Part shown: one piece after another, positions 4,981 through 12,782 of the stretch | Position numbering within the stretch: the stretch's first letter is position 1 | Layout of the letters: each line of letters starts with the position of its first letter | From: a virus | DNA length: 39,567 bases | Strand: one strand, 5' to 3' | Virus record (IMG/VR): IMGVR_UViG_3300025141_008995 | Location: 1-39,567 of that record | Made by a program: the position numbers and the translations under genes | The notes under the pieces: generated by a model | The model's database searches: none | What the model saw: the letters and a program-made list of their open reading frames with translations, nothing else | What the model was told of the DNA's origin: nothing

Positions 4981-5152
4981 CTTTTACTCCTAATCTTCTT
5001 AGGTGGTTATTAGCATCTATGTATGCTTTCATTAGTTCATCTTGGGTTTCCATAATGTTTTCAATGTCTTCCGTCATTTTACGCCCAACAAAAAACCCTC
5101 CGATTACCCCTCCTAAAAGAAATAGCCCTATATTTAGTATCACTTCTATCAT
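4970..5152 (-). CDS. Small membrane protein with cytoplasmic or periplasmic helix (60 aa)
   Basis: One N-terminal membrane segment (about residues 3-22, ILNIGLFLLGGVIGGFFVG, with a Gly-rich face) is followed by a charged helix likely to form a coiled coil. It overlaps the next gene by 11 bases and the upstream gene by 4. Topology and position next to a lipoprotein would fit an inner-membrane spanin, but the family is not recognised. Confidence 0.6.
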   Translation of the reverse strand: MIEVILNIGLFLLGGVIGGFFVGRKMTEDIENIMETQDELMKAYIDANNHLRRLGVKDGE

Positions 5153-5481
5153 TTTTCTAACCCAAACATTTCATTTAATTCATTAGAGGTAGGAATATCA
5201 TATTTTTTCCCCATAAGTTCGTCCCATTTATCCCAATACAGTTTTGGCATTTTGATAAGTTTCTTTACATCAAGCATATCAAAACCCTCTGTATCTGCTA
5301 TGAAGTTTAATATGATATTAAGAACCATTTTCGATGATACTTCTTCATCTCCGAAAATAGAATCACAAATATCTATGTATTCGCTACCCATACAAGCAAA
5401 CAAAAGAGCAGTATCAGTAGGCTTAAAAGAACCTTTGAATAACTTGACTATGGATTCATCATATATTGAATACTCACTCAT
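5149..5481 (-). CDS. Hypothetical protein (110 aa)
   Basis: Acidic protein starting MSEYSIYDESIVKLFKGSFK, with no membrane segment or Cys pair. It starts at the stop codon of the sigma-like gene (TAATG), so the two are tightly coupled. The pairing would suit a partner or regulator of the sigma-like protein, but that is inference from position only. Confidence 0.6.
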   Translation of the reverse strand: MSEYSIYDESIVKLFKGSFKPTDTALLFACMGSEYIDICDSIFGDEEVSSKMVLNIILNFIADTEGFDMLDVKKLIKMPKLYWDKWDELMGKKYDIPTSNELNEMFGLEK

Positions 5482-6050
5482 TACGCTTCCTCCTTGTAAT
5501 CGCTGAAAATATTTTGTAAGTGAGATATTAAAACCTTAACATCTCGTTTCTCTTTTTCCATAACCCTAGCCAGTTTTGATACATTCAGATTACCATTAGG
5601 CTTAATTAGGCTAAAATCATTTAGCAAGTGTTTTAATACATCTTTACATTCTGTATTCATTCTAACATCTGCCAACAGTCCACTCACATCAAATGCTTCT
5701 GTAAGGATACTTTCATCTCCAAGTAAATCTTCATCAAGAGAAAACCCTCGTCTAATGTTCATTTTCTTGGTAATGTTCCTACCTGTATTATTCTTTTTAT
5801 TCCACAAGCATGATTTAATATACTTATGAAACTCTCCTGTATCGAAGAAATCATCAAACTCTAGTTCTTGTTTTCTTCCGAATGCTTCACACGCATCACA
5901 AGCAGTAATGTATAACTCTTGGCAAGAATCATCAAAACTGTTTACTACTGTATCTCCTCCAATGCGATGGGCAATCATAAAGATTAGTCTGCCGTATCGC
6001 TTTCTTATTCTTTCTACTTGGTCGTTTGTTATGCTATATTGTTTTTTCAT
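5481..6050 (-). CDS. Sigma-factor-like protein (189 aa)
   Basis: Residues about 10-95 follow the layout of sigma70 region 2: a helix with IRKRYGRLIFMIAHRI, then DDSCQELYITACDACEAF (compare DLxQEgxxgLxxAxxxF), then a helix FHKYIKSCLWNKKNNTGR like the region 2.3/2.4 helix. The C-terminal 50 residues (LNVSKLARVMEKEKRDVKVLISHL) look like a helix-turn-helix. The length is near that of T4 gp55, the late sigma. It could direct host RNA polymerase to phage promoters such as the RCCTTTWATA motif. The assignment rests on motif pattern only. Confidence 0.5.
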   Translation of the reverse strand: MKKQYSITNDQVERIRKRYGRLIFMIAHRIGGDTVVNSFDDSCQELYITACDACEAFGRKQELEFDDFFDTGEFHKYIKSCLWNKKNNTGRNITKKMNIRRGFSLDEDLLGDESILTEAFDVSGLLADVRMNTECKDVLKHLLNDFSLIKPNGNLNVSKLARVMEKEKRDVKVLISHLQNIFSDYKEEA

Positions 6051-6669
6051 TGTTCCAATCCTCGTTAATTTGCATTCTAATTTTTTCTTCTATTTTTGGT
6101 TCACGCTCACTCTGTAAATCGTTTTCTATGCAGTAGTTGTGGCAGTAATCACAATTTTCAGAGTTTTCTTGTTCTCCGCCACCATGCCAACCCATTTCAC
6201 AAACTTCTTCAGATGTAATATCATCGGAAGTTTCTGCTTTTACTTCGCCGTCAAAACCACTTATGCTTCCCTTAAACATCATTCCGTATTCGGCAAAGTC
6301 TAAGTGAAACTCTAATTCGGGGTGCTGTCTAATCATAGCATAAATCACTTTTTGCATAGGACTCCATGCTGTATCAAAAGTATATTGAATATATGTATCT
6401 TGGACATAAAGACTTGTTTCGCAAGCACCCCACTTAGTTCCCCAATTTTCATTTTCCCAATCGTAACCACTATGTATGTTTTCATCTTTTACTGTGCTAT
6501 ATCCATTGTCAATAACTTCTTGTGGCATAGGAACAAACTTGTTACAGTCTAAATCGTTTATGATTTCATCTTGGGGTTGCCACCCTGTTCCTTTTGCTTT
6601 TTCAACAAAAGCCTCAAGGTCTTCTTTTTTACCTTCTATGGTTAATGCGTTTTCACACCAATTTGGCAT
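6034..6669 (-). CDS. Api92/YubB-like (DUF1281-type) protein
   Basis: The N-terminus MPNWCENALTIEGKKEDL is the hallmark of Api92-like proteins with a ferredoxin-like YubB domain, common in phages and plasmids with unknown role. The middle contains TKWGACE and FDTAWSPM, also typical of that family. A Cys cluster (CDYCHNYC, about residue 173 onward) may bind metal and is an addition I do not recall from the family. It has a strong Shine-Dalgarno (AGGAGG). Confidence 0.7.
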   Translation of the reverse strand: MPNWCENALTIEGKKEDLEAFVEKAKGTGWQPQDEIINDLDCNKFVPMPQEVIDNGYSTVKDENIHSGYDWENENWGTKWGACETSLYVQDTYIQYTFDTAWSPMQKVIYAMIRQHPELEFHLDFAEYGMMFKGSISGFDGEVKAETSDDITSEEVCEMGWHGGGEQENSENCDYCHNYCIENDLQSEREPKIEEKIRMQINEDWNNEKTI

Positions 6670-6979
6670 CGTTTTCCTCCTGTTCTAATATTATGTTATC
6701 CGTAAATGGCAACAATGGTTGCTCAATGAGTTTTTCCCCTACTCCCAACTCTCGGTGTGGAGTAAAGATTGTTTCTTTGTTCCAACATTGTGGTATTTCT
6801 CCTCTTTGGGATACTCTACCATCAGCACCAAAACAAGAAGCGTATTCTTGTATTAAAGCATTTGCTTTTCCTAAAGGTGTATTCCTAGAACGAGTTACCT
6901 TTAGGGCGAAACCTACTTCGGAAGTAACAATGTTTAACGCCCCCCATAATTCTTGTGGAATTGGCTGAACCTTAACCAT
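6653..6979 (-). CDS. Hypothetical protein (108 aa)
   Basis: No recognised domain. It starts MVKVQPIPQELWGALNIVTS and contains two Cys far apart. It overlaps its neighbours by 8 and 17 bases, which places it in the same coupled operon as the ATPase/VWA module. The Api92-type gene next to it suggests a shared accessory module. Confidence 0.6.
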   Translation of the reverse strand: MVKVQPIPQELWGALNIVTSEVGFALKVTRSRNTPLGKANALIQEYASCFGADGRVSQRGEIPQCWNKETIFTPHRELGVGEKLIEQPLLPFTDNIILEQEENDAKLV

Positions 6980-7724
6980 TAGCCAATTCCTTTTCTATTA
7001 AAATCATCTCTTGCTCAACAAAAGCCTTTGGCATTGTGTGATTCTTAAAGTAATTCAAGTCCATTTCCCATTTCGTTAAGGTTTTACCCCATCGTGTTCT
7101 GTCTGCTTCATCACGAATATAACTAAAAGCCTTTTTACACATAGCAAAGAAAGAATGCTTTTCATATCTTTTAGATATGAAAGGCGAACACCCATTTGTT
7201 AGTGTTGGGTCAATATGGCATGATTTAGACGAATATCCTCTCACTTGAAAATATCTTCTCCATACATTTTCGCTATATTTTATTTCGCACTCAATCACAG
7301 GAACATTCATTTCTCTTACGCCCCTAATGATGTCTACTAACTTTATTACTTTCTCGCTATTTCGCAGAGTATCAAAGTGTGCGAGTTCTCGACTGTATGT
7401 TCTTCCTTGATTTATATCACTTTCCATCAGTTGTCTAGCAACTAATGCTAATGCTTTTGTAGAAACAACTAAGCCTAAACCTTTACTGTTTTCTACGATT
7501 TCACACCTTGAATCGTTGCTATTTACAATGGAAACGAAAACTCGTAAACCCTCGTCCTCAACATTTCCTACCTTTTTGGTAAACGAGAGAATCTTTTTAA
7601 CTTCCATTGCCTCGCCATACTCGTAAGAAAAATTATCAAGATTGGCTAAAGTAGGGAATAGTGTTAGAAACGGCAACTTGCCATTTACTGTTAGTTTTGT
7701 TTTTTTATTTCGGAACTTGCTCAT
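6972..7724 (-). CDS. Hypothetical protein linked to the VWA module (250 aa)
   Basis: A soluble mixed alpha/beta protein with a basic N-terminus (MSKFRNKKTKLTVNGKLPFL) and a Cys pair too dispersed to call a zinc site. It starts one base after the stop of the VWA gene (TAACATG). The constant neighbourhood suggests it works with the ATPase/VWA set. No known family is recognised. Confidence 0.6.
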   Translation of the reverse strand: MSKFRNKKTKLTVNGKLPFLTLFPTLANLDNFSYEYGEAMEVKKILSFTKKVGNVEDEGLRVFVSIVNSNDSRCEIVENSKGLGLVVSTKALALVARQLMESDINQGRTYSRELAHFDTLRNSEKVIKLVDIIRGVREMNVPVIECEIKYSENVWRRYFQVRGYSSKSCHIDPTLTNGCSPFISKRYEKHSFFAMCKKAFSYIRDEADRTRWGKTLTKWEMDLNYFKNHTMPKAFVEQEMILIEKELANG

Positions 7725-7725
7725 G

Positions 7726-8649
7726 TTATTCTAAAGTTGAGTCTAAAAGGGTCATTAAAGTAGAGAACATTTTATTGGTCATGCCCTCTAGGGATTCGGT
7801 AGAACAAATAACATTATCTCCATAAATATCTCTTTGTTCATTTTCGCTCATTTCTCTTCCAATCATCATGGAAAAGTTTGGGATACCACGCAAGTATTTG
7901 TTGCGAAGTTCTTTCGTTTCTACATTGTATAAACTTCTTCCTTCTTCTCCTACAACAGCGTATGTTTCGCCATCAGTAAGATTGAAAATAATAGTGTTTT
8001 TTGTAGTAATGTTTTTTGACATCCACGAACACAATGCAGGCAAAACTCCATATTCGGCAGTATAACTTCCTTGAGTTTCGCCGTCAATAGTAAATGGCAT
8101 ATAACAGTCCATTCCAAGAATCTCGTCAAAGTTGTTTATACCCCTTTTGGTATTTGTAAGAACTCTAGTTAGATTTAGAAATGCCCCTTTAGTGCCTAGT
8201 TGATTCGCTTTTACTCCGCCACAAGATTTAAGAAAAACCTCAAACTTGAGTTGGTTATTTAAGACCTTATCAACCGCTTTTCCAAAAGCAGAACAAATAG
8301 CATTGCTTACTTGAAGTCGGCTTACGCGCAAATCATCATTGTTACTTACATAACTACTCATTGAACCACTACCATCAATCAACATAACTATTGTTGTGTC
8401 TGATGTTGGAATGTGTTGATGCGCCTTGAAAATAGTTTCCGTAAAAGGGTAGCGATAAGCCAAACGACTATCTAATCTCCCCTTTGTTGTAGATATTTTT
8501 CTAGGTCTTTTAGATTCAAGTAAAAGCCCCATTTGATTTGTAAAACGATTATACAATCTATCACGAAGTATTATCGTATCGCTAGTAGGCTCATCTATAA
8601 ACGCATCTTTAGTAAAAGTAACTGTTTGTTTTGTAGCATCTGATGGCAT
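7726..8649 (-). CDS. VWA-domain protein with MIDAS (CobT C-terminal-like)
   Basis: A von Willebrand A fold is shown by TTIVMLIDGSGSMSSY at about residues 85-100, with the metal-ion-dependent adhesion site D92-x-S94-x-S96, a later Thr-containing strand and IIFNLTDGETY (about residue 225), the third MIDAS segment. In MoxR/VWA and CobS/CobT pairs such a domain couples a AAA+ ATPase to a client. Here it follows the CobT-like HExxH protein and a zinc-site protein in one operon. The role is probably protein or metal-centre remodelling; the client is unknown. Confidence 0.8.
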   Translation of the reverse strand: MPSDATKQTVTFTKDAFIDEPTSDTIILRDRLYNRFTNQMGLLLESKRPRKISTTKGRLDSRLAYRYPFTETIFKAHQHIPTSDTTIVMLIDGSGSMSSYVSNNDDLRVSRLQVSNAICSAFGKAVDKVLNNQLKFEVFLKSCGGVKANQLGTKGAFLNLTRVLTNTKRGINNFDEILGMDCYMPFTIDGETQGSYTAEYGVLPALCSWMSKNITTKNTIIFNLTDGETYAVVGEEGRSLYNVETKELRNKYLRGIPNFSMMIGREMSENEQRDIYGDNVICSTESLEGMTNKMFSTLMTLLDSTLE

Positions 8650-9357
8650 TTATGAAACCCCCAATGTGTGTTTATCTACGATAAAAACTTTATTATCGCT
8701 GAAGCGTATAGATGCTTTCATTTCTGTGTTACCACAACCGCAGAACATTCTTTCATTATTAAGATACTGAGGCGATGGTGTGTTTGGGATTTCATTACAC
8801 TCATCACAAGCATCAGCATTAAAAATAACATTTGATGGTTTTCCTTCAACAATGCTTTGATTTACATTTGACCTAGCAATCTCAACAGCGTTATGAGCGT
8901 TAAAATCACTTCCAAAAGCATACCCCTCTTTTAACAAATATGAAATCGCAGAGTCAATATCATCAACAGTCTTATCTGCTACCCCAACGGTAGCCGAAAC
9001 GATGCTCATGTTTTCTACATTTTCTTTTGCGGATTCAATTCTTTCGTCTAAAGTTTTTGGTAAGGGATACTTGCTGTAATGGGCAGTTGCTTTTGATTCG
9101 CCTTGCCGTATCATACGGTCAAAATACTTATCTTCTTTGCTGTATTGTCCAAAGTAAAACTCAACTTCTTCGTTGAGAGCCACTCGTGATTCTTGGCAAA
9201 TATCTCTATCTGCCATTCTGTGAGTATTCATCAGATTCCATTCTTTCTCGTATGCTTCCCTATCTTCAATAGTATATTGAGAGATAACGAGGTCTGATTG
9301 GTCGAGAGCATCTTTCATCGGATGCGTCATTTCATAAAGTTCTAGTTTTCTAGTCAT
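8650..9357 (-). CDS. Hypothetical protein with Cys-rich C-terminal motif (235 aa)
   Basis: ATG 9357 is used; an upstream in-frame TTG overlaps the preceding gene. The first 150 residues are helical and charged. Residues about 180-215 contain CDECNE and then FCGCGN, two Cys pairs that could form a zinc knuckle. The gene sits between the HExxH part and the VWA part of the CobT-like pair and ends one base before the VWA start, so it is probably a third component. No known family is recognised. Confidence 0.65.
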   Translation of the reverse strand: MTRKLELYEMTHPMKDALDQSDLVISQYTIEDREAYEKEWNLMNTHRMADRDICQESRVALNEEVEFYFGQYSKEDKYFDRMIRQGESKATAHYSKYPLPKTLDERIESAKENVENMSIVSATVGVADKTVDDIDSAISYLLKEGYAFGSDFNAHNAVEIARSNVNQSIVEGKPSNVIFNADACDECNEIPNTPSPQYLNNERMFCGCGNTEMKASIRFSDNKVFIVDKHTLGVS

Positions 9358-9358
9358 G

Positions 9359-10585
9359 TTAGTTTGTTGCGTCAAAAATTATGGTGGAGAAATCCACCTT
9401 AAACCCACTAGCATCAAAATGCTCTGTGGTGTGATGGACACTAATGTCCTTAAATGCTTCAATCTCAGCAAGGAAAGTGGCAGGTAAAAGTTTTGGCTTA
9501 TTACGCTTCTGTCTTTGCTCAGAAAGTTTTACGGCTAGTTTTTTACCTATGGAAACTTGAACTTCTCCTTTGGTAACTTCCGCATCTTCAAACTCAATAC
9601 CTTCAGAATCCTCTTTGGCTCTTAAAACCATTTTATCATCTTCGGACATTTCGTTTAGTAAATCTTCTTCGGCATCGGTCATGGATTTTTCACTCATGTA
9701 TAAATCCATATAATCGACACCCCCCAATGTTGTCTCAAAATTAGTTTGCTTGTTCTTAAACAAATCTTCGATATGTTTACGAATAACATCGGCAAACTTT
9801 GAGAAAATTAAAGGGGTATACTCCTTTGGCGTTTGGTTCAGAATCAAAGACTTATCGCCAAATCTTTCTTCAATGAAAGAGTCGTTGATAAATCCTTTGT
9901 GCTGAAACAACAATCGAAAGGCTACATTGAACAAACTATTTTCATTCAATTCGCCACTCTCATACTTTGGAGCAAAATGCTCCTTAAAGATTCGTGTAGA
10001 CATCTTTTCTTCATACTTCGCCAAGTTTGGTGGGGCAAGAGAATCAATCCTAATATCTTCAACAGCGTTCAACAAAAATGCTAAATCATTACAAGCAGTT
10101 CGTAAAAACATAACATTTTCAGTTACCTCTGTATCGTTACTATACAAAGTCTTAAAGTCTAAAGTAGAATCAGAAAGAACAATATCATAAATACTTGTCC
10201 ATTCTTCATCTCCTGTTTCAACAAAAAGAGAATCCATACATTTACAAATCATACCAAAACAAGAAGCCCATGTTTGCCTTTCGGAATCGGAAAGTTTTAT
10301 ATGATGAAGTTCGTGAATCATACAACCAAGTGTATCATCTATTCGTCCATCTTCTAGTAAATGTGTAGGAATGTAGATAATGTTTTCATCTACGGAAGCC
10401 TTTGCCCCCTCATTTTGTTCTGTTGGAAACTCTACCTTTACGCCACTATCGGGAACAATAATATCTCGGTAATGAGTTATTAAAGTGCGAATATCGAAAA
10501 GCGTCTTGGCAGACAAAGAATCAATCTTCGCCCCACCAAGCCATCTTTCCATATATTCAGCGTCAATAGAAACAGGGTCAAACAT
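9359..10585 (-). CDS. CobT-like protein with HExxH motif (408 aa)
   Basis: MIHELHHIKLSD (HELHH at about residues 91-95) gives a metallopeptidase-type metal site. LLNAVEDIRIDSLAP further on recalls the ExxRI segment of CobT-family proteins. The C-terminal 130 residues are acidic and then basic, and the VWA domain that usually ends CobT is missing; it is encoded separately at 7726-8649. The start overlaps the ATPase stop (TAATG). It is likely the adaptor or protease-like partner of the AAA+ ATPase. Proteolytic activity is not shown. Confidence 0.7.
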   Translation of the reverse strand: MFDPVSIDAEYMERWLGGAKIDSLSAKTLFDIRTLITHYRDIIVPDSGVKVEFPTEQNEGAKASVDENIIYIPTHLLEDGRIDDTLGCMIHELHHIKLSDSERQTWASCFGMICKCMDSLFVETGDEEWTSIYDIVLSDSTLDFKTLYSNDTEVTENVMFLRTACNDLAFLLNAVEDIRIDSLAPPNLAKYEEKMSTRIFKEHFAPKYESGELNENSLFNVAFRLLFQHKGFINDSFIEERFGDKSLILNQTPKEYTPLIFSKFADVIRKHIEDLFKNKQTNFETTLGGVDYMDLYMSEKSMTDAEEDLLNEMSEDDKMVLRAKEDSEGIEFEDAEVTKGEVQVSIGKKLAVKLSEQRQKRNKPKLLPATFLAEIEAFKDISVHHTTEHFDASGFKVDFSTIIFDATN

Positions 10586-11409
10586 TAGTTTTCTTCTTTA
10601 TCTGTTGAGCCACCGTAAACGCCAAGTGAGTCTGCGTATTCACGAAGAATGTTCGCATCATTTAGAATGTTGCTACTATCTTGCTTGAACATGGATAAGA
10701 TTACATTATCTAAAATGTCTTTCAATGCGAAAGTTTTAGTTAATTCAGCAACCATCAAAACAGCCCTTGTAGAAATGCGTGTTGATAGTTTTGCTTGGTC
10801 AAACATTTTATGAGAGTAATCATATAGTTTAAGCAATGAATCACATTTTTCAGCAACTTCAGCACTTATAGTTTTCTTGATATAAGTTTTAAGGCTACGC
10901 CCTTTGATATACTCAAGATTAAAAATAGCAAAACGGTCTTGTAACGCTCGGTCAATACTTCTTGTTGAAGAATACTCTAAGCCAACATTAGCAGTTGCCA
11001 TAAACCTAACGCCTTTGGCAACATTTACTATTCTATCTTCATCTTTCTCATCAACACGAATGTTTTGACGGAAATCTAAGATTGGAAAAATAATATTATA
11101 TGCGTCATCAGAACCTCTTGATAATTCATCTAAGATTACAAGTGTATTGGGTTTCTGAATCGCTTTTAGGAAATCTGCTTCTTGGAACTTGGTGCTACCA
11201 TTTTCCAATGTGAAATATCCAATGAGTGATGACCTAGCATCTTGTGTCGAACCGCAGTTGATAACGACAGGTTCAAGATTCAACTCTTTAGCAATCTCAA
11301 CCGCTAAAGTAGTTTTACCTGTTCCTGTTGCCCCTGTGATAAGAACATTTTGTTTTTGATTTACCATTTCTGTTAGAATGGATTTTTTAGTTTTATTTAT
11401 TACAAACAT
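10585..11409 (-). CDS. CobS/MoxR-like AAA+ ATPase (274 aa)
   Basis: Walker A GATGTGKT (residues 26-33), Walker B VILDELSRG (91-99), sensor segment FMATANVG and an arginine-finger segment RALQDRF fit the MoxR/CbbQ/CobS branch of AAA+. Cobalt-chelatase-like CobS genes are known from T4-like phages. It is the first gene after the sigma70 promoter at 11451-11479, with a leader of about 30 bases and no clear Shine-Dalgarno. Together with the HExxH and VWA genes it forms an ATPase-driven remodelling module. Confidence 0.85.
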   Translation of the reverse strand: MFVINKTKKSILTEMVNQKQNVLITGATGTGKTTLAVEIAKELNLEPVVINCGSTQDARSSLIGYFTLENGSTKFQEADFLKAIQKPNTLVILDELSRGSDDAYNIIFPILDFRQNIRVDEKDEDRIVNVAKGVRFMATANVGLEYSSTRSIDRALQDRFAIFNLEYIKGRSLKTYIKKTISAEVAEKCDSLLKLYDYSHKMFDQAKLSTRISTRAVLMVAELTKTFALKDILDNVILSMFKQDSSNILNDANILREYADSLGVYGGSTDKEEN

Positions 11410-11450
11410 AAGTGTTTAATTGGCAGTATGCCTAGTTATTGTGAATGTAT

Positions 11451-11479
11451 ATTATACCATAGCCTAAAGTATTAGTCAA
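11451..11479 (-). promoter_or_regulatory. Consensus sigma70 promoter of the ATPase/VWA operon
   Basis: On the minus strand TTGACT (11479-11474), a 17-base spacer and TATAAT (11456-11451). It lies behind a terminator and before the first gene of an uninterrupted run of minus-strand genes to 3231, so it probably drives them early with host polymerase. Confidence 0.85.
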
Positions 11480-11497
11480 GTATAAAACACGCAAAAT

Positions 11498-11536
11498 GAA
11501 AAAGAAATAAGGGGCTATGTCTTAGACATAACCCCT
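11498..11536 (-). terminator. Intrinsic terminator after the 11572-11862 gene
   Basis: AGGGG-C-TATGTC (11510-11521) pairs with GACATA-A-CCCCT (11525-11536) around a 3-base loop. On the minus strand the hairpin is followed by TTATTTCTTTTT. It isolates the operon below from transcription above. Confidence 0.8.
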
Positions 11537-11571
11537 ATAAAAAAAGTGTATATTACTACTTAGTTTGTATA

Positions 11572-11862
11572 TTAACCATTTGTATGGTAATAACGAATCT
11601 TGTTAGTTTTGAAAGTCTTGAAACGACCCTTCGCAGGACGATAATTCTTTAGCATATGAGACTCCTTCGCAGTCAAAGACCAATTTTGGTTTTGGATTTT
11701 TGCCCACTTTGTGGTCATATTTGCAATTTGAGTATCAGACATATCACTCACATCAAAGCCACGCAAAGTGCTTTGATTTTGTGAAGTCATTAAGACATTT
11801 CGGTTACTTTCGCTACCGTTACGGTAACGGAAAGATTTAGGTTTAATCGGATTAGAAGCCAT
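11572..11862 (-). CDS. Basic hypothetical protein (96 aa)
   Basis: Starts MASNPIKPKSFRYRNGSESN and is rich in Asn, Lys and Arg, with no Cys and no membrane segment. It forms its own transcription unit: a promoter-like RCCTTTWATA motif and a long structured leader upstream, a terminator downstream. A nucleic-acid-binding role would fit the charge. No known family is recognised. Confidence 0.65.
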   Translation of the reverse strand: MASNPIKPKSFRYRNGSESNRNVLMTSQNQSTLRGFDVSDMSDTQIANMTTKWAKIQNQNWSLTAKESHMLKNYRPAKGRFKTFKTNKIRYYHTNG

Positions 11863-11983
11863 GTTTTTTTATTTTATTTTGGGAACTTGTTAGTAAATGA
11901 AGCAGTAAAGTATTATTGTATTTCTTTACCTCACACCGCTTATGTGGGTGGAATCAGTAAAGATGAACCCTACCGCTTCACTA
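11863..11983 (-). promoter_or_regulatory. Structured 5' leader of the 11572-11862 gene
   Basis: The RNA expected from the motif at 11984-11993 begins GUGAAGCGGUA (11981-11971), which pairs over 11 positions (two G-U) with UACUGCUUCAU (11907-11897). Inside, CUUUAC (11962-11957) pairs with GUAAAG (11929-11924), and a CACA/TGTG or CACC/GGTG hairpin caps it. The remaining leader is A-rich and lacks a Shine-Dalgarno. It may be a regulatory leader RNA. Confidence 0.5.
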
Positions 11984-11993
11984 TATTAAAGGC
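11984..11993 (-). promoter_or_regulatory. RCCTTTWATA promoter-like motif (copy 1)
   Basis: GCCTTTAATA on the minus strand, followed by TAGTGAAG. It lies just below a cluster of terminator hairpins (12030-12123) and just before a structured leader, the place where a promoter is needed. It is the only copy far from a start codon (122 bases). Confidence 0.55.
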
Positions 11994-12043
11994 ACAACGG
12001 AGGGGGTTTTGGCGATAAAAACCTTAAATATTATAGAAAATAC

Positions 12044-12123
12044 AGGGCGAAAATATACAATAATACTTTCGCCCTATAATCCTATACGAACCCAAACTTG
12101 GGGTCGGACTGCCAAAATGGCAG
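12044..12123 (-). terminator. Hairpin cluster after the 12137-12499 gene
   Basis: Three inverted repeats follow the stop codon on the minus strand: CTGCCATTTTGGCAG (12123-12109, fifth copy of that hairpin), CCCAAACTTGGG (12102-12091) and a 9-bp stem AGGGCGAAA/TTTCGCCCT (12075-12067 with 12052-12044) followed by a T-rich run. Together they should end transcription. Confidence 0.7.
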
Positions 12124-12136
12124 TTTCTTTTATATT

Positions 12137-12499
12137 TTATTCTTCAGCAGTTTGGCTCTCTTTAGGAGATTCTTCTTTATCCATATCAGACATCAGTTGC
12201 TCTAAAGCATTTTTCATATCTTCCATATCTTCAGCCCAAGAAGGTAATTCACAATCAAAAGCAATTTCTCTCGGAACTACTTGTATTACAAACTCATGGT
12301 TTTCTGGAATCTTAAAACCCCACTTGGATTGTCCTTTATTTTTATGAGTTTCTATGATTTTATCGCAGTCGGCTTGGCTTTTATAGATTGAGAGGATATT
12401 CATTTGAGCATCTCCTCCCATTCTATCTTTTTCTTGTTCAAGAAGCAAAAATAGTTTTGGATACTCTTGTTCTTTTTCTTTGCTTTTGATTTTATTCAT
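12137..12499 (-). CDS. Hypothetical protein (120 aa)
   Basis: Soluble, acidic C-terminus (MSDMDKEESPKESQTAEE). The middle resembles a small alpha/beta protein (ILSIYKSQADCDKIIETH, FVIQVVPREI), typical of short single-domain phage proteins. The ATG is preceded directly by AAAAGTCAA, the reverse of the TTTGACTTTT repeat, instead of a Shine-Dalgarno. Function unknown. Confidence 0.65.
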   Translation of the reverse strand: MNKIKSKEKEQEYPKLFLLLEQEKDRMGGDAQMNILSIYKSQADCDKIIETHKNKGQSKWGFKIPENHEFVIQVVPREIAFDCELPSWAEDMEDMKNALEQLMSDMDKEESPKESQTAEE

Positions 12500-12773
12500 T
12501 TGACTTTTCTCGGTTACTAAACCTTTCTGAGCGTTGCCTAATCGTTTCGGTGTTATTCCTATTGTAAGGTTTCATACCTTCAATTCGTCTTTCCAAACCT
12601 TCTTGGCGTAAGTTACAATCACTACAATCTACTTTTGCTACTAAGTCTTTGGTTATCCAACCGCATAAAAACATTAACGCCAGCGAAACCCAGCAAATCA
12701 TCTTTGGGTGTTTTTCTTCGTCAGGCTTAATAACTTTTTTAGTTACTTTCTTTGGTGCTTTCTTTGTTGCCAT
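12492..12773 (-). CDS. Single-pass membrane protein (93 aa)
   Basis: A Lys-rich N-terminus (MATKKAPKKVTKKVIK), one membrane helix at about residues 25-43 (MICWVSLALMFLCGWI) and then a charged helical tail with CSDC near the membrane. N-in topology is predicted from charge. The start follows AAAAAAGTCAA directly. It could belong to lysis or envelope functions, but nothing decides this. Confidence 0.65.
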   Translation of the reverse strand: MATKKAPKKVTKKVIKPDEEKHPKMICWVSLALMFLCGWITKDLVAKVDCSDCNLRQEGLERRIEGMKPYNRNNTETIRQRSERFSNREKSNE

Positions 12774-12782
12774 TTGACTTTT

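Noticed and set aside
6034-6669. Api92-like protein as an anti-CRISPR candidate
   Set aside because: Only size and accessory location would support this; the family signature points to a different, uncharacterised domain.
9833-10084. Plus-strand frame opposite the CobT-like gene
   Set aside because: It is the shadow of a well-supported minus-strand gene, with no promoter or ribosome site.
12009-12347. Plus-strand frame in the intergenic and opposite strand of the 120-aa gene
   Set aside because: It crosses the hairpin cluster and then lies opposite a real gene.
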